The notes beneath the pieces are model-generated. The model was given only the letters and a program-made list of their open reading frames with translations, was not told the DNA's origin and ran no database searches. Both the position numbers and the translations under genes were made by a program. From Sphingomonas sanxanigenens DSM 19645 = NX02 (GTDB taxonomy: Bacteria; Pseudomonadota; Alphaproteobacteria; Sphingomonadales; Sphingomonadaceae), in the NCBI RefSeq assembly GCF_000512205.2, contig NZ_CP006644.1, forward strand, positions 2,474,520-2,538,519: a DNA stretch of 64,000 bases, in the 5' to 3' direction. Positions 23,916-32,717 of the stretch are shown piece by piece (position 1 is the stretch's first letter; each line of letters opens with the position of its first letter).

Positions 23916-23981
23916 AAGACGGCGGAGATGAGCAAAAAGAAGCCCCGCTCGGTTGAGCGGGGCAATTCCGGGGGGCCGGTC

Positions 23982-24299
23982 TTAGTCGCCGTTGCGGCGG
24001 GACCAGATGAGGTTGTGGGACTTTCCGTCCTCGGCTTCGACCAGGCTGGCGTAGATCGGTGCGGGGAAGCTCGGATCGTCCAGCTTGACGGAGAGGTATT
24101 CGCGCTGTGTCTCGCGGGCGGTCTTCCTCCAGGCCGCGCCGAACTCGGTAGCGCCGGCGAAGATGCGGAAGTCGGGGCCGCGCTCGCTGTCGGCCTCGCT
24201 GAGGACGAACTTGGCCTTGACGTTGAGGGTCAGGGTCTTGACCGCGCCGGTGAAGCCCGCGCCGTTCTCGTTCTGGGTGAAGGTGCCGATGGTCGCCAT
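23982..24299 (-). CDS. DUF736 family protein (second copy)
   Basis: A 105-residue DUF736 protein: [47 protein letters not shown] and [26 protein letters not shown] precedes ATG 24299. It is closer to the family consensus than the operon copy at 10747 and is part of the DUF932/ParB backbone cluster. Function unknown. A decayed inverted copy lies upstream at 24575-24850. Confidence 0.9.
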   Translation of the reverse strand: MATIGTFTQNENGAGFTGAVKTLTLNVKAKFVLSEADSERGPDFRIFAGATEFGAAWRKTARETQREYLSVKLDDPSFPAPIYASLVEAEDGKSHNLIWSRRNGD

Positions 24300-24574
24300 T
24301 GTCGTATTCCTTTTCCTGTCGGGCCGCACCATTGCGACCTCGATGGTGGTCGTGAGACCGGGGACGATCGGCCCCGCACCCCTCGGGGCTGGAACAACGT
24401 GGAAGGCGGCCGACGACGGCTTTTTTGGTTCGCGATGCAAAGCCGAAGGCGGCGGAAAAAAGTTGGCGACGGACGTTGCGGGAAGACGAGCGAGGCGAAG
24501 CCGGTCTTCGGTCAGACCGTGCCAATCGAGGACGCGAATGGAGCGCCCGTTTCAGGAAATCGCGGGAATACGGC
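24300..24574. other. Intergenic region upstream of DUF736
   Basis: No gene is supported. It should hold the DUF736 promoter. The stretch 24415-24475 carries poly-T and poly-A runs (TTTTTT, GGAAAAAAG) in otherwise GC-rich DNA. Confidence 0.3.
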
Positions 24575-24850
24575 AATGGCGGCCGTCCTGCGCCTCGCCG
24601 GGATCGGGGACGCTGCGCCGGTCGCCTTGGGTGCGGTCCTTTCCACCCTGACCCTCAACGTCAAGGCCAAGTTCGTATGATACCAACGGGGCGTCGGCGG
24701 GCACGGCTTCGTCTGACCTTCGCCGGTGCTGGCGTGCTCGGTGTGGCCGGAAAACCGTTTGCGGGGCGACACGCACTCCCTCGCCAAGCGGATGATCCGA
24801 GCTTTCTGGCGCTGATCCGCCCCGCCCGTCGAAGCGGACGGAAAGCCTAA
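24575..24850 (+). pseudogene. Decayed DUF736 copy, inverted
   Basis: Plus-strand remains of a DUF736 gene in more than one frame. An [12 protein letters not shown] stretch ends at a stop near 24680, then LRLTFAGAG and ADDPSFLALIRPA correspond to RIFAGA and [10 protein letters not shown] of the intact gene. A 32-bp segment (about 24645-24676) is identical, in inverted orientation, to part of the intact gene (about 24203-24234). Confidence 0.6.
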
Positions 24851-25060
24851 CGTCATCATGGGGCTGCCGTGGCGACAGTGACCGGCTCCCGAGACCGCCT
24901 CACCAACCGGATGGGAGCTTCCCGCGAAATGTCCGCCGCCACCCCTTGCGTTATGGGATTGAAGCCGAATGGCGGAAACGCGCCCTTGGCGTGGTTCCGG
25001 CGCAGCCGAAAGCCCGGCCCGGAGGGCAACGCCCAATTCTGTGACGTTCAACAGCATTCG
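24851..25060. other. Gap between DUF736 relic and toxin gene
   Basis: I see no gene or strong signal here. It lies downstream of the yhaV stop on the minus strand. Confidence 0.3.
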
Positions 25061-25552
25061 TCATGGATTCGGGGGCGAGGCTTTTTCCAGCCGTGCAACG
25101 GCCTTGGCGTCGGAAGCCTCTTTGTGCAGCGCGTCCCAATCGTCGGGGGGATTGCCGTCATCCAGCATCCCCTTGAAGACCTTATAGGCATCCGTTTTGG
25201 AGCCGTAGGTCCGCAAGCTGTTTTCGTCGTTCACCCAGGCGAAGATGATGACCTTGCTGGTGCTGCTGTAGCGGAAAAAGAGCCGGAAACGACCATTGCC
25301 GAACTTGGCGCGAAACCAGTGCTTGCGGTCATCGCCAAGAGTCGCGCCTTGCCGATAGATGGATGCTGTCGGGTCCGATGGCACATTGACGGTGACGAGC
25401 TGGACCAAGGACGCAAGCAACTTGGCGTCGGCGGATTTCTGATAATCGTCCGGTTTCTTCGCCTTGAGCGCGTCGACCGCCTCGATCAGCTTTTCCCACT
25501 GATCGAGAAAGAGAGGGTGTGCGAGGACCGTCCAGCCATTGATCGTCGGCAT
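25061..25552 (-). CDS. yhaV: Type II toxin YhaV
   Basis: A 163-residue RelE-superfamily ribonuclease toxin of the YhaV family. Typical features are the start NGWTVLAHPLFLDQWEKLIEAV, the basic core GDDRKHWFRAKFGNGRFRLFFRY, and IIFAWVNDENSLRTYGSKTDAY near the end. The start (25552) overlaps the stop of the PrlF gene, so the antitoxin is made first. YhaV cleaves mRNA on the ribosome and is neutralised by PrlF (known for the family). Its role here is probably stabilising the element. Confidence 0.93.
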   Translation of the reverse strand: MPTINGWTVLAHPLFLDQWEKLIEAVDALKAKKPDDYQKSADAKLLASLVQLVTVNVPSDPTASIYRQGATLGDDRKHWFRAKFGNGRFRLFFRYSSTSKVIIFAWVNDENSLRTYGSKTDAYKVFKGMLDDGNPPDDWDALHKEASDAKAVARLEKASPPNP

Positions 25553-25553
25553 G

Positions 25554-25889
25554 TCAGATCGAAACGTCCCCCTTGATCTCGGCATCGAGATCGACCGTCA
25601 TGCCCGCCGTCAGGGTAACAGCCCGGTCGAGCAAGGATTGCGGGAACGGAAGAACAGACTTCTCGGGGTGCTTCGCCATGTCCCGCGCGAGAAATTCGAG
25701 AAAGCGATCGATCACGGGATCGGCGGTTTCTTCAATCTCGGCCTTCTGGACATAGACGCGATGCTGCTCATCAATGAGAAAGGCAATGCGTCCACCATAG
25801 TCAACGCCCAGCGCCTGCCGAACGGACTTCGGCACGGTGGTCTGTCCCTTGGCGGTGATGGTGCTTTCTTCTTTCAGCAGCGCTCCCAT
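25554..25889 (-). CDS. prlF: Type II antitoxin PrlF (SohA)
   Basis: A 111-residue AbrB-type antitoxin: EESTITAKGQTTVPKSVRQALGVDYGGRIAFLID forms the N-terminal swapped-hairpin DNA-binding domain, and the C-terminal half (FLEFLARDMAKHPEKSVLPFPQ) should bind the toxin. GGAGG precedes ATG 25889. A perfect 16-bp palindrome lies 33 bp upstream and is the probable autoregulatory operator. Confidence 0.93.
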   Translation of the reverse strand: MGALLKEESTITAKGQTTVPKSVRQALGVDYGGRIAFLIDEQHRVYVQKAEIEETADPVIDRFLEFLARDMAKHPEKSVLPFPQSLLDRAVTLTAGMTVDLDAEIKGDVSI

Positions 25890-25921
25890 GGCGGGCCTCC
25901 ATAAATCGGTCGAGTGGAATG

Positions 25922-25937
25922 TAAGGAATATTCCTTA
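25922..25937. promoter_or_regulatory. Probable PrlF/YhaV operator
   Basis: TAAGGAATATTCCTTA is a perfect 16-bp palindrome in AT-rich DNA just upstream of prlF. Its position between a likely promoter and the ribosome site fits autorepression by the toxin-antitoxin complex. Confidence 0.6.
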
Positions 25938-25986
25938 TCATGTCAAGATTGGCCGTCGCCTTGGTCTGCCAGTCGGTTCCAAGCCC

Positions 25987-26403
25987 TTATCTCGCGGGCT
26001 GGCCGACACCGTTAACCAGCCGCGCCAAGGCAGAGAAGCCGACGAATCCGCCGCCAGCGATACAGAAGATTTGCCGCCAGATGTCGGACGGGACGGCTTC
26101 CTTGGTGACGCCATAGACCAGAGCATAGCCCGCGACGGCGGCGGGCGCTGCGAAGATCAGCGCGACGATCAGGCGGATGACAGGCGAACGGATCGTCTCG
26201 AACAGCCCGGCCAGAATGCCAAAGGCGGCCCCCGCCGAGAACAGGCCGACGAGTCCCGCACCGATCAGGCCAGCGCCGGTCTCGTAGGCGAATTGTGCCG
26301 CGGCCAGTCCTACGAAAAAGGGCAGCGCATAGACGGCGAGATTGTAGGCGAGGACGCAGAGAAGCACGACCAGCGCAACGCTCATGAACATGACGGCGAC
26401 CAT
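25987..26403 (-). CDS. Small integral membrane protein
   Basis: A 138-residue protein with about four hydrophobic helices: VALVVLLCVLAYNLAVYALP, then LIGAGLVGLFSAGAAFGILAGL, VIRLIVALIFAAPAAVAGYA, and IFCIAGGGFVGFSALARLV. No catalytic motif. It lies between ParB and the toxin-antitoxin pair in the backbone and is frequent in that neighbourhood on related elements. Function unknown. ATG 26403 is the longest start; ATG 26391 is an alternative. Confidence 0.65.
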   Translation of the reverse strand: MVAVMFMSVALVVLLCVLAYNLAVYALPFFVGLAAAQFAYETGAGLIGAGLVGLFSAGAAFGILAGLFETIRSPVIRLIVALIFAAPAAVAGYALVYGVTKEAVPSDIWRQIFCIAGGGFVGFSALARLVNGVGQPAR

Positions 26404-26584
26404 GATGTTTCACCTTTGCTGACGGCACCGCCTTTCGTGCAATCGCCATGATGGCCGCTGCACGTTCCGATATGTGCCGATGTGTTCCTGTTCTGTCGAG
26501 GTCATCCGGCCGCGCGGGGAAGCCGCGCGGCCGGATTTTTCCGGGTGGCAGGCCGGGACCGCTGATGCGATCCCGGCCCATCCT

Positions 26585-28657
26585 TCATTCCGCCGCCACG
26601 GCGAAAGGCTCGTCCTCCATGGCGGGAGCTTCCGGCTGCTCGTCCACCGCCAGCCATGCGGGCCGCTCGGTGCGCAGGATCGGCGGGAGCCAGCCGGTTC
26701 CGGCCAGAAGCTGTTCAGCCGCTTCCGCCATTTCCGGCTTCTTCTTGTCCGCGATGCGTTCCGCCGCCTCGTCGCCAAGCGCCTCCCGCACGGCGTCAAG
26801 GATATGGGCCTTGGTGACGCGCCCGAAATAGGCCCGAACGGTCGGCGTCCAATGCGCCGTCATGTCGAGCGCAACCGCCGTCGCCAACCTGTCCGCCGTT
26901 GCATGGGCGTGACGCTTGTTCTGCTCCCATGGCAGCTTGAGGGCGTTGACGGTCTGCACGGCGCAATGGGCGAACAGCGCCATGACGCTGGCATGGTCCA
27001 GACCGGCGATGAAGCCCCAAAGATCGGCCACGTCGCGGGGCATGTCCGCCGCCCATCCGGCATGACGATCCGCCAGCGCCTTCGCCGCCGCCGTGTCCTC
27101 GATGCCGTCCGCATGTCCGCCAAGGCTGGCGCTGATCGGGCGGATTTCGAGGGCGTGGGCATCCCCTCCACCGCGATAGAAGGTCTGCGCGGCAAGGGCA
27201 TGGATAACGGCGATCAAGGCCATGTCCGGCTGCTCGCCAAGGGCGAGACGCAAGGCAAGGGTGCGATGGGCGGTCAGGTCGCGGATGAGCGAGTCCGACA
27301 GGGGCTTGCCGTCTTCCTCCGCTTCCTCGTCCTCGGCGTCGAGCGCGGAAACGTGGTTCCCGTCCTCGTCATATTCGCCGTCTTCCCCGATGATTTCGCC
27401 ATCGGCGTTGACGCGCACCCCGTCGATGATGGTGCCGCCGTCTGCGCTTTCGGCTTCCTCCGGCTCCGGGGCCTCGTCCTCGGCACGGATGAAACCGCGC
27501 TCGATGCGGGCTTCCCCATCATGGTTCAGAACCACGAAAACGCCGCCTCGCGTGATCTCGTCTGGATCGTAGGCATAGCGCAGCCCGTCGATCCGCTCGA
27601 TCTCGGCTTCAAGCTCCGCAAGACGCTGATCCACTTCGGGCGGGAGGTCCGCATCTGCGTCCTGCCATTCCGCTGACAGGCGCTCAAGTTCCTCCTGCGC
27701 GGCTTCGTAGGCGGCTTCCTGTTCCTCGGAAAGCTCCACCGGCTGCGGATAGGTGCGGCGCATGCCGTGGGCGTGAGGCCAGTCGATATAGGCCGAAGCC
27801 CATTTCCACCCTTCTGCCTCCTGAACCTCGGCGGCGGTCCTTTCCAGCTTGTCCAGCGCAAGCCGGTCCAGCAGCGCGGCATCCTCGTAGAAGCCGCCGC
27901 GATCCTCGGTGAACAGGTCGCGGATGATGTTGCCGCCCGCCTCGGTATAGACTTCCGCGCCGACGAACACCGCCCGCCGATCCGAAGCCGCCACATTGCA
28001 GGCGGTCAGGTCGCGGCGGATGATCCACGGCTCGCGATTATGGGACAGGTTTTCAAAAACCTGCTCCTGCCGGTCGTGGTCGTCGGTGATGGCGAACGCC
28101 TGCAACTGGTCCATGGTCAGCCCGCCATCGCGGTAAACCTGAATCAGCTTGGGGCTGACAGCGCCGAGGCGAAGCCGCTGCTTCACCACATGCGCGGACT
28201 TACCGAACCGGGCCGCGATTTCCTCCGCGCCCCATCCGCGATTTTCCGAAAGCTCGCGGAAGCGTTCAAATTCATCGGCGGGATGCAGGTTCTCGCGGTT
28301 GACGTTCTCATCAAGGCTGATCTCTGCCGCGTCGTTCGCGGTGTCGATAACGCAGCGGATCGGCTCGGTCTTCTTGATCTCCTTGCGCTTGACGCGCAGA
28401 AGCTGCGCCAGCCTGCGGCCTTCTCCGACGCTGACCAGATAGAAGCCGGTTGGCTCCCCCTCCGCGTTCGCTTCCGGCTCCACCACAAGGTTTTGCAGCA
28501 TCCCCTTGGCGGCGATGCTCGCCGCTTTCCCCTCGATAGACGCCTCGCTATGCGGGGTCTTGCGGGCATTCTTCGGGTGCTTCTTGAGCTTGTTGAGCGG
28601 GATGAAAACCGTTTCGCCATGTTCGGCAACGGTCGTGATCTGTGCATTGGTCGTCAT
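26585..28657 (-). CDS. parB: Large ParB/Spo0J-like (ParB-nuclease-domain) protein
   Basis: A 690-residue protein. The N-terminal ParB/Srx domain is FIPLNKLKKHPKNARKTPHS, then LVSVGEGRRLAQLLR and ISLDENVNRENLHPADEFERF (residues 17-130). An HTH follows (WGAEEIAARFGKSAHVVKQRLRLGAVSPKLI). The centre is acidic and charged, and the C-terminal 250 residues are specific to large ParB proteins of alphaproteobacterial plasmids and ICEs. It is unlinked from parA (13 kb away), so it may act in regulation or DNA protection rather than classical segregation. The long leader repeat with a 26-nt palindrome lies directly upstream and could be its binding site. Confidence 0.88.
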   Translation of the reverse strand: MTTNAQITTVAEHGETVFIPLNKLKKHPKNARKTPHSEASIEGKAASIAAKGMLQNLVVEPEANAEGEPTGFYLVSVGEGRRLAQLLRVKRKEIKKTEPIRCVIDTANDAAEISLDENVNRENLHPADEFERFRELSENRGWGAEEIAARFGKSAHVVKQRLRLGAVSPKLIQVYRDGGLTMDQLQAFAITDDHDRQEQVFENLSHNREPWIIRRDLTACNVAASDRRAVFVGAEVYTEAGGNIIRDLFTEDRGGFYEDAALLDRLALDKLERTAAEVQEAEGWKWASAYIDWPHAHGMRRTYPQPVELSEEQEAAYEAAQEELERLSAEWQDADADLPPEVDQRLAELEAEIERIDGLRYAYDPDEITRGGVFVVLNHDGEARIERGFIRAEDEAPEPEEAESADGGTIIDGVRVNADGEIIGEDGEYDEDGNHVSALDAEDEEAEEDGKPLSDSLIRDLTAHRTLALRLALGEQPDMALIAVIHALAAQTFYRGGGDAHALEIRPISASLGGHADGIEDTAAAKALADRHAGWAADMPRDVADLWGFIAGLDHASVMALFAHCAVQTVNALKLPWEQNKRHAHATADRLATAVALDMTAHWTPTVRAYFGRVTKAHILDAVREALGDEAAERIADKKKPEMAEAAEQLLAGTGWLPPILRTERPAWLAVDEQPEAPAMEDEPFAVAAE

Positions 28658-28672
28658 GGTCTTTTTCCTCAT

Positions 28673-28920
28673 TGGTCTGGGTTGGAGCGCAGCGCTGCGC
28701 TGCAACCCTGGCCGTCGCCGAGACCGGGGGGTGCAAGGCGCAAGGGCGGACGGGCGGAGGGGGATCACCCGGCCTGCACAAGCGGATCGAAGTCATGACG
28801 AAGGTGCGCAGCACATATCCGCGCGGAAGGCTGGGGATACCGCCCGTCCGCCCTTGTGCCGCGCCAGGGGGCAGCGCCCCCAAGCAACCCGCCCGGCCAG
28901 AGCGGAGCGGAGGCCGGGCA
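28673..28920 (-). repeat. Long direct repeat, copy 2 (leader of ParB gene)
   Basis: Nearly identical to 19683-19934; small indels (for example CACGAAG versus CACAAG) separate the two. It carries the 26-nt near-palindrome at 28681-28706, about 24 bp before the parB start, and the GGGGGC-agc-GCCCCC hairpin. Confidence 0.8.
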
Positions 28921-29049
28921 CATGGGCCGGATCAAGATACGGAAGGCCGGAAAGCCGTAAGTCTTGACATCCTGATCGCCGCTTGAATTGCTGAGAGGCG
29001 CGAATAGAGTTGGAATGTTATCGGAATGATCGGAGGTTCAACTGTCGCG

Positions 29050-29166
29050 ATGACAGAGAAGCGGAACCAGGAGATTTTGAAACGCCGTCGCGCTGGTGAG
29101 ACGTTCTCCGCCTTGGCGGCAGATTTTGGTGTTTTCAGAGAACGAGCACGTCAGATTTTCGAGTGA
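29050..29166 (+). CDS. Tiny helix-turn-helix protein (sigma-70 region 4-like)
   Basis: A 38-residue frame MTEKRNQEILKRRRAGETFS with the ending FGVFRERARQIFE matches the helix-turn-helix of sigma-70 region 4 (RERVRQI). It may be a real small regulator of the element or a fragment. There is no strong ribosome site. The IS481 relic begins 29 bp later. Confidence 0.35.
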   Translation: MTEKRNQEILKRRRAGETFSALAADFGVFRERARQIFE

Positions 29167-29194
29167 GAGGAAAAGCGAGAAGCACGGCGACTTG

Positions 29195-29335
29195 AATTGG
29201 CCGAGGCCGATCGCCGACCGTCTTCCGGTTGAGGCCATACCTCGCCGCTAGCTCTTTGAGCGGAGCCTTCGATCGCTGTATTGCCGCTCGGATGGCGTGC
29301 GTAGTCGTGGCCCTGCCATGGAGTATCTGGCCCAT
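29195..29335 (-). pseudogene. IS481-family transposase N-terminal relic
   Basis: MGQILHGRATTTHAIRAAIQ followed by APLKELAARYGLNRKTV is the N-terminal helix-turn-helix of IS481-type transposases. Similarity stops there; no catalytic domain is present. Confidence 0.65.
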
Positions 29336-29404
29336 AATCCCTCCTGGAATGCGGAGCCGGATTGACTGATTCCATCACACTCCGGGACTGAACACCTAGG
29401 TCGG

Positions 29405-29690
29405 CTGACGGCTTGGTGAAGTCGGCAGGATCAATCACCGCCTGCTGTAACCGACCGTCTTGCGTGGTCTCTACCGTGATCGCGAAGGGGCGCTTGTTCT
29501 CCGATCCCTGGCCTGCCTTGGCGCTGTTGCGCTCCCCGCCCAGATAGGCATCGTCCAGTTGCATCACGCCGCCGAGCATCCCGTCCTGCTTTCTGTTCCT
29601 CCATGGCCTGCATCAGCTTGTGCTTCATTCGCCAGGCTGCCTGATAGCTCGTGCCATTCCGGTTGGACGGCGATTTCCATGGCACTAGAC
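29405..29690 (-). pseudogene. IS1595-family transposase relic
   Basis: Two frames carry neighbouring pieces of an IS1595-type transposase: GTSYQAAWRMKHKLMQAMEE (about 29600-29660), then GVMQLDDAYLGGERNSAKAG and ENKRPFAITVE (about 29480-29575), with the first Asp of the catalytic triad in QLDDAYLGGE. A frameshift separates them and the rest is missing. Confidence 0.7.
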
Positions 29691-29700
29691 GACCGGTTTA
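29686..29700. promoter_or_regulatory. Possible TetR operator upstream of detoxification cluster
   Basis: TAGACGACCGGTTTA is an imperfect palindrome 21 bp before the tetR start, resembling operators of NemR/AcuR-like TetR repressors. Low certainty. Confidence 0.3.
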
Positions 29701-29721
29701 TTTCTATGTATAGCTACACCC

Positions 29722-30366
29722 ATGAACCTGACCAAAAAAGCTCAAGTTACCAGGCAACATATCCTCGACACGGGGTATCGGCTCGTGCTGCACAGGGGGT
29801 TCGCTGCAATGGGCCTGATGGAAATCCTCAAGGAATGTGGCGTCCCTAAAGGGTCGTTCTATCACTACTTTGCGTCGAAGGAGGCCTTTGGCTGCGCGCT
29901 ATTGCAACAGTACGTTGACGAATACATTGAAAAGCTTGCTCGCCTGCTCGCGGAGACAGGCAATGGACGTGAAAGTCTTATGCGGTACTGGAATGCCTGG
30001 ATCGCCGATCCGACCAGTTCATCTGATTCGGCCAATCCGGTGCAAGGGTGGGCCGATGATTGTCTGGTGGTGAAGCTCGCCGCAGAGGTGGCTGACCTAT
30101 CCGAAGACATGCGCCGCGTGCTCGATGCGGGCGTTCAACAGTTGCTGGCGAGAATTGCCGCATTGATCGACGAAGCCCGCGAAGACGGCTCAGTGCCCGA
30201 TGGTGCGCCGTCACCTGCGCTGGCGCGAATGCTGTACCAGATGTGGCTGGGTGCCGCGCTACTCACCAAACTCAGCCAGAACAGGATGCCACTACATCAG
30301 GCCCTGATTGCCACGGAAACCCTGCTCGCCTGTGATCAAACGCCCCCAAATGTTCCGATCACGTAA
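29722..30366 (+). CDS. TetR-family repressor of the detoxification cluster
   Basis: A 214-residue TetR. The HTH domain is RQHILDTGYRLVLHRGFAAMGLMEILKECGVPKGSFYHYFASKEAFG (residues 10-56). The C-terminal domain resembles NemR/AcuR-like sensors, with cysteines at VQGWADDCLVVKLAAEV and near the end. It is first of five co-directional genes whose products handle aldehydes, quinones and peroxides, so it likely senses electrophiles through thiols (inference). The downstream DJ-1 gene starts 30 bp after its stop. Confidence 0.87.
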   Translation: MNLTKKAQVTRQHILDTGYRLVLHRGFAAMGLMEILKECGVPKGSFYHYFASKEAFGCALLQQYVDEYIEKLARLLAETGNGRESLMRYWNAWIADPTSSSDSANPVQGWADDCLVVKLAAEVADLSEDMRRVLDAGVQQLLARIAALIDEAREDGSVPDGAPSPALARMLYQMWLGAALLTKLSQNRMPLHQALIATETLLACDQTPPNVPIT

Positions 30367-30396
30367 TTGATTCTAACCCATCGAAGGATGATTCTT

Positions 30397-31074
30397 ATGA
30401 AGATCTTGTTCGTACTGACTTCCCATGACCAACTCGGTGATACTGGTCACAAGACCGGCTTCTGGCTCGAGGAATTCGCCGCTCCTTATTATGTGTTCAA
30501 GGACGCCGGTGCTCAGATCACCTTGGTATCCCCCAAGGGTGGCCAACCCCCGCTGGATCCAAAGAGCGATCTGCCCGAGTTCCAGACCGATTTGACCGCC
30601 CGCTTCAAGGCCGATCCTCAGGCGCAGGCGGAGCTGGCCAACACCGGAAAACTGGCCGAGGTGGCAGTGTCCGATTTCGATGCCGTGTTTTACCCCGGTG
30701 GCCATGGCCCGCTGTGGGATCTGACCAACGACCCGGTGTCGATAGCGTTGATCGAGACTCAGGATCGCGCGCGCAAGCCGCTCGGTCTGGTCTGCCACGC
30801 GCCGGGCGCGCTGACCAAGGCGCATCAGGCCGATGGTCGCCCCTTCGTTGCCGGTCGCAAGGTCACCGGATTCACCAATGGCGAGGAAGCGGCGGTCGAA
30901 CTGACCGAGATCGTACCATTCCTGATCGAGGATGAATTCAAGCGCCAAGGTGGCCTTTACGAGAAGGGCCCGGACTGGCACCCGCATGTTGTCGTTGAGG
31001 GTCATCTGGTGACCGGCCAGAATCCGGCCAGTTCCGAAGGAGTCGCCCGCGCACTCCTCAGCCTACTCGGCTGA
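30397..31074 (+). CDS. DJ-1/PfpI-family protein, glyoxalase III-like
   Basis: A 225-residue class I glutamine amidotransferase-like protein. The nucleophile elbow is LGLVCHAPGAL (Cys133), with the acidic partner in GFWLEEFAAPY (Glu25/26) and the FYPGGHGPLWDL turn. This matches Hsp31-like glyoxalase III and related stress enzymes, which convert methylglyoxal to lactate without cofactor or act on other reactive carbonyls. ATG 30397 has AAGGATG upstream. It is second in the cluster, consistent with carbonyl stress defence. Confidence 0.88.
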   Translation: MKILFVLTSHDQLGDTGHKTGFWLEEFAAPYYVFKDAGAQITLVSPKGGQPPLDPKSDLPEFQTDLTARFKADPQAQAELANTGKLAEVAVSDFDAVFYPGGHGPLWDLTNDPVSIALIETQDRARKPLGLVCHAPGALTKAHQADGRPFVAGRKVTGFTNGEEAAVELTEIVPFLIEDEFKRQGGLYEKGPDWHPHVVVEGHLVTGQNPASSEGVARALLSLLG

Positions 31075-31248
31075 GGCCGGCCTGGCGTCGTGCCGACCGA
31101 CCGGCGCTAACGCGCGCCAGTCGCTCTCCCTCTGCCAAAGCGATCCAGGCTGCTCTGCTGCCGCAGCGAGCCGTCATGGGCACATTCGTTCCTACCGGAG
31201 GCGGCTTGCCACCGGCTTCGGGATGGTCATTCACTCAGGAAATCCGCC

Positions 31249-32673
31249 ATGAATACTTCAGATATTTCTGCCGCGCTGAACGCCAAGGTCGCGCGGATGA
31301 AACAGGCGCACCTGGCCGGTGGCCCGGCCAGCGCCGAATTGCGACGTGACCGTTTGCAACGTGCCGCGGAACTGCTGATCACACACCACGATGAACTGGC
31401 TGATGCCATCAGCGCCGACTACGGACATCGTAGCCCTTACCAAAGCCTGCTGGCGGACGTGCTGTCGTCGGTTGCTGCACTTCGCCATGCCAGCGAGCAT
31501 CTGGAAACTTGGATGCAGCCGGGTGAGCAAGATGCTCCCGGCCCTGGGATGCAAGCGCGCGTACAATATCAGCCGTTAGGCGTAGTGGGCATCATTAGCC
31601 CCTGGAATTTCCCGATCAACCTGGCGTTCAGCCCTCTGGCGGGCGTCTTTTCAGCAGGCAATCGTGCGCTGCTTAAGCCCTCGGAGTTGACGCCCCGCAC
31701 ATCCGAACTGCTGGCACAACTCGTCGCACGCTACTTCGACCCACTGGAACTGGAGGTGGTGCTGGGCGATGCCGAAACGGGCCAGGCGTTCAGCGCGTTG
31801 CCGTTCGATCATCTGATCTTCACCGGTAGTACGGCCGTGGGTCGCCACGTCATGAGGGCGGCCGCTGAAAACCTGGTCCCGGTGACGCTGGAGCTGGGCG
31901 GGAAGTCACCCGTTTTCATTGACACGGATGCTGACATAGCTACCGCCGCTGCGCGTGTACTGACGGTCAAGACCTTCAACGTCGGTCAGATCTGCATCGC
32001 GCCGGATTATGTGCTTCTGCCAGAAACGGCGCGCGACGCTTTCGTGGAGCACGCTCGTACCTTTGTCGCCCGCACATTGCCGACGCTGCATGACAACCCG
32101 GACTACACCTCCATCGTCAGCGACCGCCACTACCGCCGCCTGATCGGCCTGCTGGACGACGCCCGCGCCAGGGGTGCCAGCGTGGTAGGGCTGGAGCCTG
32201 CGGGTGAACCGCATACTGACGCACGCACGCGCAAGCTCGCCCCGACCCTGGTGCTCAATCCGCAGGAAGACATGCAGGTGATGCAGGAAGAAATCTTCGG
32301 CCCTGTCCTGCCGGTGCTGACCTACCATGACCCGCAGCAGGCGCTTGATTACATCAACGCGCATCCGCGCCCGCTCGCGGCCTATTACTTCGGCAATGAC
32401 CCGGCAAAGCAGCAAGCGTTTCTCGAAAGCACGACTTCCGGCGCGGCGGTCATCAACGATGTGATGACGCATGCCGTGGTCGAGAGCGTGCCCTTCGGCG
32501 GCGTGGGTCCGTCTGGCATAGGAGCGTACCACGGCATTCACGGCTTCCGACGTTTCAGCCACGCCAAGGCGGTGGTGGTGCAAAGTGCCGATGGCGCGTC
32601 CAATCTTCGCTTGCGCGCGCCATATGCCGATGCGCTGGCGCAAGCGCGGGCCCTGCTCGCTGGCAAGGCATAA
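31249..32673 (+). CDS. Coniferyl-aldehyde-dehydrogenase-like aldehyde dehydrogenase
   Basis: A 474-residue NAD(P)+-dependent ALDH. VGIISPWNFPINLAFSPLAG marks the nucleotide-binding region, FTGSTAVGRHV the Rossmann loop, LELGGKSPVF holds Glu215 and FNVGQICIAPDYVL holds catalytic Cys249. The LRHASEHLETWMQP and SPFGGVGPSGIGAYHG-like segments (here PFGGVGPSGIGAYHG) suit the coniferyl/aliphatic aldehyde branch. It probably oxidises reactive aldehydes in the cytosol. The 174-bp gap before it holds no gene. Confidence 0.92.
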   Translation: MNTSDISAALNAKVARMKQAHLAGGPASAELRRDRLQRAAELLITHHDELADAISADYGHRSPYQSLLADVLSSVAALRHASEHLETWMQPGEQDAPGPGMQARVQYQPLGVVGIISPWNFPINLAFSPLAGVFSAGNRALLKPSELTPRTSELLAQLVARYFDPLELEVVLGDAETGQAFSALPFDHLIFTGSTAVGRHVMRAAAENLVPVTLELGGKSPVFIDTDADIATAAARVLTVKTFNVGQICIAPDYVLLPETARDAFVEHARTFVARTLPTLHDNPDYTSIVSDRHYRRLIGLLDDARARGASVVGLEPAGEPHTDARTRKLAPTLVLNPQEDMQVMQEEIFGPVLPVLTYHDPQQALDYINAHPRPLAAYYFGNDPAKQQAFLESTTSGAAVINDVMTHAVVESVPFGGVGPSGIGAYHGIHGFRRFSHAKAVVVQSADGASNLRLRAPYADALAQARALLAGKA

Positions 32674-32717
32674 CGCACTCGCTTTGTGTCGTCGTTCTCG
32701 TTCAACAGGAGCCAATC

